Source: Sphingobium naphthae (GTDB lineage: Bacteria; Pseudomonadota; Alphaproteobacteria; Sphingomonadales; Sphingomonadaceae). Taken from it: 64,000 nucleotides of DNA. The stretch is taken from assembly GCF_020782235.1 (NCBI RefSeq), contig NZ_JAJGNO010000013.1, positions 1-64,000 on the forward strand. The letters are read 5' to 3'. Shown piece after piece: positions 59,538 through 64,000 of this stretch (position 1 is its first letter; each line of letters starts with the position of its first letter). Position numbers and translations under genes: made by a program. A model generated the notes under the pieces. It was not told where the DNA came from, did no database searches, and saw nothing but the letters and a program-made list of their open reading frames with translations.

Positions 59538-60545
59538 ATGGCCCAATCCGCACTCGTTCATACGAACGACACTCATCCCGGCATCACGCGGCGCGCACTC
59601 AAGCGGGGCTGGGCTTATTATGATGGCGATGGCGCGCGCATCACGGACCGGGACGAGATCGACCGGTTGAACGCCATTGCCCTGCCGCCCGCTTATCGCG
59701 ACTGCTGGTTCTGCCCCTCGCCCTTCGGCCATATCCAGGCGACCGGCTATGACGACCGGGGACGCAAGCAATATCGCTACCACCCCGATTTCCGCGCCGC
59801 GCGCGAGGCGGAGAAATATGCCGGCTGCCCCGATTTCGGCCGCGCCTTGCCCAAGCTGCGGGCGCGTCTCGACAGCGATCTGTCCAAGCGCGGCCTGCGC
59901 AAGGACCGCACCGTCGCCGCCGTCGTCCGCCTGCTCGACCTCGCCAAGCTGCGCGTGGGCAATGAACATTATGCCACCACCAACAAGAGTTTCGGCGCCA
60001 CCACCCTGCGGCGGCGGCATCTGGACATCGCCGGGCGCAAACTGATGCTGCGATACCGCGCCAAGTCGGGCAAGGAGCAGCAGCTGGCGGTCACCGACAC
60101 GCGCCTGCTGCGCTTCGTGCGGCAGGTGCAGGACCTGCCCGGACAGCATCTGTTCCAGTATCTGGACGAAGATGGGGACGCCTGCCCGATCAGTTCGAGC
60201 GACGTCAACGCCTATATCGCCGAGGCCATGGGGGCGCCCTTCACCGCCAAGCATTTCCGCACCTGGGGCGCGTCCGTCATCGCCTTCGAACAACTGGCCG
60301 CCGGTCCGGTGTCTTTGAAGGCGATGATCGCCCCGGTGGCGGAGGCGCTGGGCAATACCCCTGCGATCAGCCGCAAATCCTATATCCATCCCGCGCTGGT
60401 CGCCTTGTGCAAGGAAGGGCAGGAGGAATGGCGCGCGGGGCTGAAGCTGCCGCGCCGCACCCGCTATCTGTCCCGCATGGAGCGCGGGCTGATCGCCTTC
60501 CTGGACGATATCGCTGATTGCACACCGTTGGCCGCAGCGGCTTGA
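59538..60545 (+). CDS. DNA topoisomerase IB (poxvirus/eukaryote type)
   Basis: A 335-residue type IB topoisomerase relaxing supercoils by a 3'-phosphotyrosine intermediate. The start is ATG 59538 (MAQSALVHTNDTHPGITRRA) with AGAAGGAAAA upstream. Catalytic residues by motif: RDCWFCPSPFGHIQATGYDD with RKQYRYHP (N-terminal domain), KRGLRKDRTVAAVVRLLD and LAKLRVGNEHYA (Arg), RAKSGKEQQLAV (Lys), KHFRTWGASV (Arg), and the nucleophile Tyr in ISRKSYIHPAL. Bacterial IB enzymes are a minority class linked to stress or plant-associated lineages. Confidence 0.95.
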   Translation: MAQSALVHTNDTHPGITRRALKRGWAYYDGDGARITDRDEIDRLNAIALPPAYRDCWFCPSPFGHIQATGYDDRGRKQYRYHPDFRAAREAEKYAGCPDFGRALPKLRARLDSDLSKRGLRKDRTVAAVVRLLDLAKLRVGNEHYATTNKSFGATTLRRRHLDIAGRKLMLRYRAKSGKEQQLAVTDTRLLRFVRQVQDLPGQHLFQYLDEDGDACPISSSDVNAYIAEAMGAPFTAKHFRTWGASVIAFEQLAAGPVSLKAMIAPVAEALGNTPAISRKSYIHPALVALCKEGQEEWRAGLKLPRRTRYLSRMERGLIAFLDDIADCTPLAAAA

Positions 60546-60632
60546 ACCACCCGGCCCTGATGCTCTACCCCCCGGGCGGAGCCGGCGGGTCCGCGATCCG
60601 CTTCGTCATCGAACCAGCAAGACAGGACAGGC

Positions 60633-61799
60633 ATGGCCGACACAAAAGACCCCGCCCTTCCCACGACAACCGTTCGCGCGCCGGACCTGCACGCCATGTG
60701 GACCGCGACCGCCGACTGGTTTTCCGTCCATTATCTGCAGATACTGATCGCGATCGGCGCCGCCATCGTCATCTATCTGCTGCTCGCCACGCTCAAGGGG
60801 CTGGGCCAGCGCTACAGGGGCAGGCGCGGGGACGCGATCGGCTATACCAATGTGCTGGGGCGGACCGTCGCCAAAACCACGCATTTCTTCATGGTCATGG
60901 TCGCGGCGCGGCTGGTCGCGGGCTATGCCGATGCGCCGCCCATTATCTACCGCACCGTCGTCTTCCTGTTCACCATCGCCACCGTGCTGCAAGGCGCGGT
61001 CTGGGCGCGCGAAGTGATTTTGGGCCTGATCGAGCGGCGCACGCTGGCCGAGGATGGCCAGGGCGAAACGCTGGCCAACGCCATGGGCCTGATCCGCGTG
61101 CTGGTGACGGTGGCGCTGTTCGCGATCGCCGCGGTGGTGGTGCTCGACAATCTGGGCGTGAACGTCACGGGCCTGGTCGCGGGCCTTGGCATCGGCGGCA
61201 TCGCGATCGGCCTTGCCGCCCAGGGCATATTTTCAGACCTGTTCGCGGCGCTGTCGATCATTTTCGACAAGCCGTTCCGCCGCGGCGAATCCATTTCCTA
61301 TGACACGACCACGGCCACGGTGGAAAAGATCGGGCTCAAATCCACCCGGCTGCGCGCGCTGACCGGCGAGAAGAAGGTGATTTCCAACGCCAATCTGCTG
61401 CAGAAGGAGATTACCAGCTATCAGACGCTCGACCATCGCCGGCTGAAATTCGCCATCGGCGTCATCTACCAGACGCCCCCGCAGGTCGCCGAGCAGATCC
61501 CCGACATCCTCAAGACGATCGTGGAATCGCTGGACGCCGTCTTCATTCGGTCGGGCTTTGTCGGCTTCGGCGCGTCCAGCCTGGACTTCGAACTGGAGTT
61601 TGAAGTCTACAAGCCGGGCTGGGATGACATCTACCTGATCCGCCACAATATCGGCCTTGCCATCCTGCGCCAGTTCAACGAGCGCGGCATCGAATTCGCC
61701 TACCCCACGCAGACCACCTTCACCGCCGCGCCCGACGGGCGGATGATCATGCCCTATGCCGAAGTGCAGCCCGTCAAGCGCGTCGACCTCGAGGGATGA
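60633..61799 (+). CDS. MscS-family small-conductance mechanosensitive channel
   Basis: A 388-residue channel with a cytosolic or short N-terminal leader and about four membrane helices. The pore-lining block reads NLGVNVTGLVAGLGIGGIAI and GLAAQGIFSDLFAALSIIFD, then FDKPFRRGE, as in MscS. The C-terminal beta and mixed domains follow (STRLRALTGEKKVISNANLL and NERGIEFAYPTQTTF). It would protect against osmotic downshock. It stands alone on the plus strand, 87 bp after topoisomerase IB. Confidence 0.94.
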   Translation: MADTKDPALPTTTVRAPDLHAMWTATADWFSVHYLQILIAIGAAIVIYLLLATLKGLGQRYRGRRGDAIGYTNVLGRTVAKTTHFFMVMVAARLVAGYADAPPIIYRTVVFLFTIATVLQGAVWAREVILGLIERRTLAEDGQGETLANAMGLIRVLVTVALFAIAAVVVLDNLGVNVTGLVAGLGIGGIAIGLAAQGIFSDLFAALSIIFDKPFRRGESISYDTTTATVEKIGLKSTRLRALTGEKKVISNANLLQKEITSYQTLDHRRLKFAIGVIYQTPPQVAEQIPDILKTIVESLDAVFIRSGFVGFGASSLDFELEFEVYKPGWDDIYLIRHNIGLAILRQFNERGIEFAYPTQTTFTAAPDGRMIMPYAEVQPVKRVDLEG

Positions 61800-61877
61800 C
61801 GGCAGGCCGGCGCGCAGGCGACTCGGCTCGTCGGCGCGCGCTTGCGAGGATGAAGACGCCTGCCTAGCGGGTCGGCC

Positions 61878-62267
61878 ATGAAGATGCTTCGCTTCCTGAT
61901 CGCCGCCGCCGCCTTCGCCGCGCCCCATGCCGCTTTTGCCGAAGGGCTGGGCGCCGAGATAAATTATGGCCGCGCCGACGGCCATTGGGGCACGGAGATC
62001 GGCGCGGGCTATGCGCTGGAAATGGCGGGTTTCAGCCTGACGCCGGGCGGCGGCGTCTATCTGCGCGATGGCGACACCCGCCTTTATGGCCGGGTCGAGG
62101 CAGCCTACACCATCCCGCTGTCCGCGACGATCGGGGCCGGCGCGCGCGTGAGCGGCGATGATGTCCGCCCCTACGCCACCGTTGCGATGCCGCTCATCCC
62201 CAAGCTGCGCGCCAAGGCCAATATCGGGCCGAAATATTATGCGGTGGGACTGACGCTCGGCTATTGA
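61878..62267 (+). CDS. Small exported beta-barrel-like protein
   Basis: A 129-residue protein with signal peptide MKMLRFLIAAAAFAAPHAAF (cut near AFA-EG). The mature part has alternating Gly/aromatic strands (EINYGRADGHWGTEIGAGYA, RLYGRVEAAYTIPLSATIGA) ending GPKYYAVGLTLGY, a terminal aromatic typical of outer-membrane barrels. At about 108 residues it could form only a small or partial barrel. Its family is unknown. Confidence 0.7.
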   Translation: MKMLRFLIAAAAFAAPHAAFAEGLGAEINYGRADGHWGTEIGAGYALEMAGFSLTPGGGVYLRDGDTRLYGRVEAAYTIPLSATIGAGARVSGDDVRPYATVAMPLIPKLRAKANIGPKYYAVGLTLGY

Positions 62268-62418
62268 GGCTGAAGCCGACGGTTGTGGGCGCAGCGCGCA
62301 ACCGGATCGAAGATGACCCTTTTCGCCGTGATCGGGGACCGGACCGCCTTCCGCCCTATGCGCGGCGGGCGCGAGCGGGCATAGTCCCCTCCTTTCCGCG
62401 TCTAGGAGACGATTTTCC

Positions 62419-63711
62419 GTGACTTCCCGTGAGCTGACCGGTTTCCTGCCTCTGGATGATAGTCAATCTGCCGATGCCGACTGGCCACGGCGCCTGTCCG
62501 ACATGGCGTGGCGCATAGGGTTCGGCGCGATCGGATGGCCCTGGTTGCTGGCCAGCCTGTCGGGCGGCGGCAAGGCGGACAAGCGGGCGTTGCTCGACGA
62601 ACTGGGGCTGGCGCATGACGCCCTGCCCCATCTTGGCAGCTGGAAGGCGGATGTCGGTTTCCTGCGGCACATCGTGCGCGAAATCGCCCGGCTGCGCCCC
62701 GCCCATGTCGTCGAACTGGGCGCGGGCGCATCCTCACTGGTGGCGGCGCGCGCGCTGCGCCTGCATGGCGGGGGGCAGTTGCACAGTTTCGACCAGCATG
62801 GCGGCTTCGTCGACGCCACGCGCCACTGGTTGGCGGATAACGGCTTGTCGGTGGATATCCGCCATGCGCCGCTGACGCATGAAAGCGCGGACTGGCCGGG
62901 CCGCTGGTATGCGCTCGACATGGTGCCGGACCAGATCGACCTGCTGATCATCGACGGCCCACCCTGGAGCGTCCATCCGCTGGTGCGCGGCGCGGCGGAC
63001 AGCCTGTTTGCGCGCCTGTCGCCCGGTGGCGTGGTGCTGCTGGACGATGCCGCGCGACCGGGCGAGCGGCTGGTGGCGCGGCGCTGGCGGCAGCGCTGGC
63101 CCCATATCGACTTCCGCCTGGTCAAGGACGGCACCAAGGGCACGCTGGTCGGGCGGCGGCGCGACGTGTCGGTGCCGGTCGCGAACGACAATGAGCGCGG
63201 GCGGACCTGGCGCCATGTGCGCCGCGCCGCCGGCATTGCGGCATTGGTCGGCGCGGGATGGATCGCGCGTGGCGAAATGGGCGAATTTCCCCAGCCGGCG
63301 CAGGCCAGCAGCTTCCTGGACGAAGCGGCCGCATCGCGCCGCGCGGGCCTGTTGCGGCAGGCCATGGCCTCCCAGGTGGAAAGCGCCACGCTCAACCCGC
63401 AGGAAATCGAGACCGCCACCGGCATCGTCTTGCCCGATCTGCCGCGGGATTGGCGCGTCACCGATGTCCAGCTGTTCCCGACGCCCGACAGTCCGGCCAT
63501 CGCCATGTCGCTGGAAACGCCGCGGGGCGAGCGCCTGTCCTTCTTTGCCGACCGCGCCGAAACGCCGGCTGAAGGCAAGCCGCTGATCGAGCGCCGCGCC
63601 GCCGATGTGATCGCCTATTGGGAAGCGGGCAACATGGCCTATGCGCTGACCGGCCAGGCAGCGCCGGCGCGCATCATGGAACTGGCCGGCGCCATCGCGC
63701 CATCGGGTTGA
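62419..63711 (+). CDS. Class I methyltransferase fused to an anti-sigma-factor-like C-terminal region
   Basis: One open frame of 430 residues from GTG 62419 (AGGAGA 9 bp upstream). Residues about 60-250 are a SAM-methyltransferase-type fold: HVVELGAGASSLVAARALRL (97-115), SFDQHGGF, IDLLIIDGPPWSVHPLVRGA and GGVVLLDDAARPG (D209/D210). A short hydrophobic segment (270-283) precedes a region that reads like the periplasmic part of sphingomonad anti-sigma factors: LPDLPRDWRVTDVQLFPTPD, then GERLSFFADRAETP, RRAADVIAYWEAGNMAYALT and ARIMELAGAIA. No zinc-binding anti-sigma domain and no sigma factor gene lie beside it. The fusion is seen directly; its function is unknown. Confidence 0.75.
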   Translation: MTSRELTGFLPLDDSQSADADWPRRLSDMAWRIGFGAIGWPWLLASLSGGGKADKRALLDELGLAHDALPHLGSWKADVGFLRHIVREIARLRPAHVVELGAGASSLVAARALRLHGGGQLHSFDQHGGFVDATRHWLADNGLSVDIRHAPLTHESADWPGRWYALDMVPDQIDLLIIDGPPWSVHPLVRGAADSLFARLSPGGVVLLDDAARPGERLVARRWRQRWPHIDFRLVKDGTKGTLVGRRRDVSVPVANDNERGRTWRHVRRAAGIAALVGAGWIARGEMGEFPQPAQASSFLDEAAASRRAGLLRQAMASQVESATLNPQEIETATGIVLPDLPRDWRVTDVQLFPTPDSPAIAMSLETPRGERLSFFADRAETPAEGKPLIERRAADVIAYWEAGNMAYALTGQAAPARIMELAGAIAPSG

Positions 63712-63754
63712 CGCGACCATTGAGACGGGCGGAGCGGCCTGCTAAGCGCCGCCC

Positions 63755-64000
63755 ATGGAGGATGTCCCGGTAAAATCCCACAGCGCGCGGCCCGCGCTCG
63801 GCAGTCTGGCGATGCTGTGGCGCTTCGCGCGCCGCTATCCCGGCCGGATCGCGGGCGCGCTGCTGGCGCTCATCGTCTCCTCCGCCGCGACGCTGGCCAT
63901 CCCCAACGGCTTCCGCCTGGTGATCGACAAGGGGTTCATGGGCGGCGGCGACATCAGCCGCTGGTTCGAATATCTGCTGCTGATCGTGCTGGTGCTCGCG
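63755..64000 (+). CDS. ABC transporter permease/ATPase, N-terminal part (truncated by window end)
   Basis: 82 codons from ATG 63755, open to the end of the window. MEDVPVKSHSARPALGSLAM is followed by RFARRYPGRIAGALLALIVS and SSAATLAIPNGFRLVIDKGF, the first two helices of a type I exporter membrane domain (MsbA/lipid or multidrug type). The ATPase domain would lie beyond the window, so the family is only provisional. Confidence 0.78.
   Translation, partial: MEDVPVKSHSARPALGSLAMLWRFARRYPGRIAGALLALIVSSAATLAIPNGFRLVIDKGFMGGGDISRWFEYLLLIVLVLA

Overview
This is GC-rich DNA (roughly two thirds G+C by eye) packed with short-gap operons. It reads as chromosomal sequence from a sphingomonad alphaproteobacterium (Sphingomonas/Sphingobium/Novosphingobium type). 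The grounds are an alphaproteobacterial RNase E, an RF2 with no programmed frameshift, HWE-type kinase signalling, EcfG-like promoter motifs, exosortase-A-associated glycan genes, EgtB/EgtD, and palindromic REP elements of the kind common in sphingomonads. No integrase, transposase, rRNA operon or CRISPR array was found. The species assignment is inference.

Layout. 1-7.3 kb: tRNA-Lys and tRNA-Tyr (minus), rlmB, a lipoprotein, a ferredoxin, an AlkA-like glycosylase, a receiver protein that overlaps tail-to-tail with an HWE histidine kinase, murA, and a Crp/Fnr regulator. 7.3-13 kb: HNH endonuclease, gluQ, HIG1-like membrane protein, cobalamin adenosyltransferase, diguanylate cyclase, and the ergothioneine pair egtB-egtD. 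13-21 kb: HAD phosphatase, DUF1176 protein, CNT nucleoside transporter, an intradiol-dioxygenase-like lipoprotein, an OmpR/EnvZ-type system, and a four-gene minus-strand regulatory cluster led by a LuxR-type protein with a C-terminal membrane anchor. 21-33 kb: typA, S10 peptidase, a less GC-rich AlgJ/AlgX-like gene, actP-DUF485, a telA-xpaC-microprotein unit, PilZ, and prfB coupled to a methyltransferase-like lipoprotein.

34-47 kb is a cell-envelope and RNA core: rpmH-rnpA-yidD-yidC-engB (minus, with a REP element inside and a terminator-like hairpin in the rpmH leader), M48 protease-DsbA-like oxidoreductase, rne with its own terminator, amiC and the PBP1A gene. 47-54.4 kb: a stress flavin protein behind a good EcfG-type promoter, DoxX-like protein, a metallophosphoesterase/nucleotidyltransferase pair, cstA-ybdD, xdhC, and an S24-type repressor divergent from two small genes across a palindrome-rich control region. 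54.4-64 kb: an exosortase-A-associated glycosyltransferase and O-glycosylation ligase (divergent, with a 40-residue microprotein), PfpI-like protein, topoisomerase IB, an MscS channel, a barrel-like small protein, a methyltransferase fused to an anti-sigma-factor-like C-terminal region, and the start of an ABC transporter gene.

The most unusual items are the methyltransferase/anti-sigma fusion, the palindrome-controlled S24 repressor locus, the isolated AlgJ-like protein with a carbohydrate-binding-like tail, the tail-anchored LuxR cluster, and the hairpin plus T-run between a candidate promoter and rpmH. All domain assignments were made by reading motifs, with no database search.
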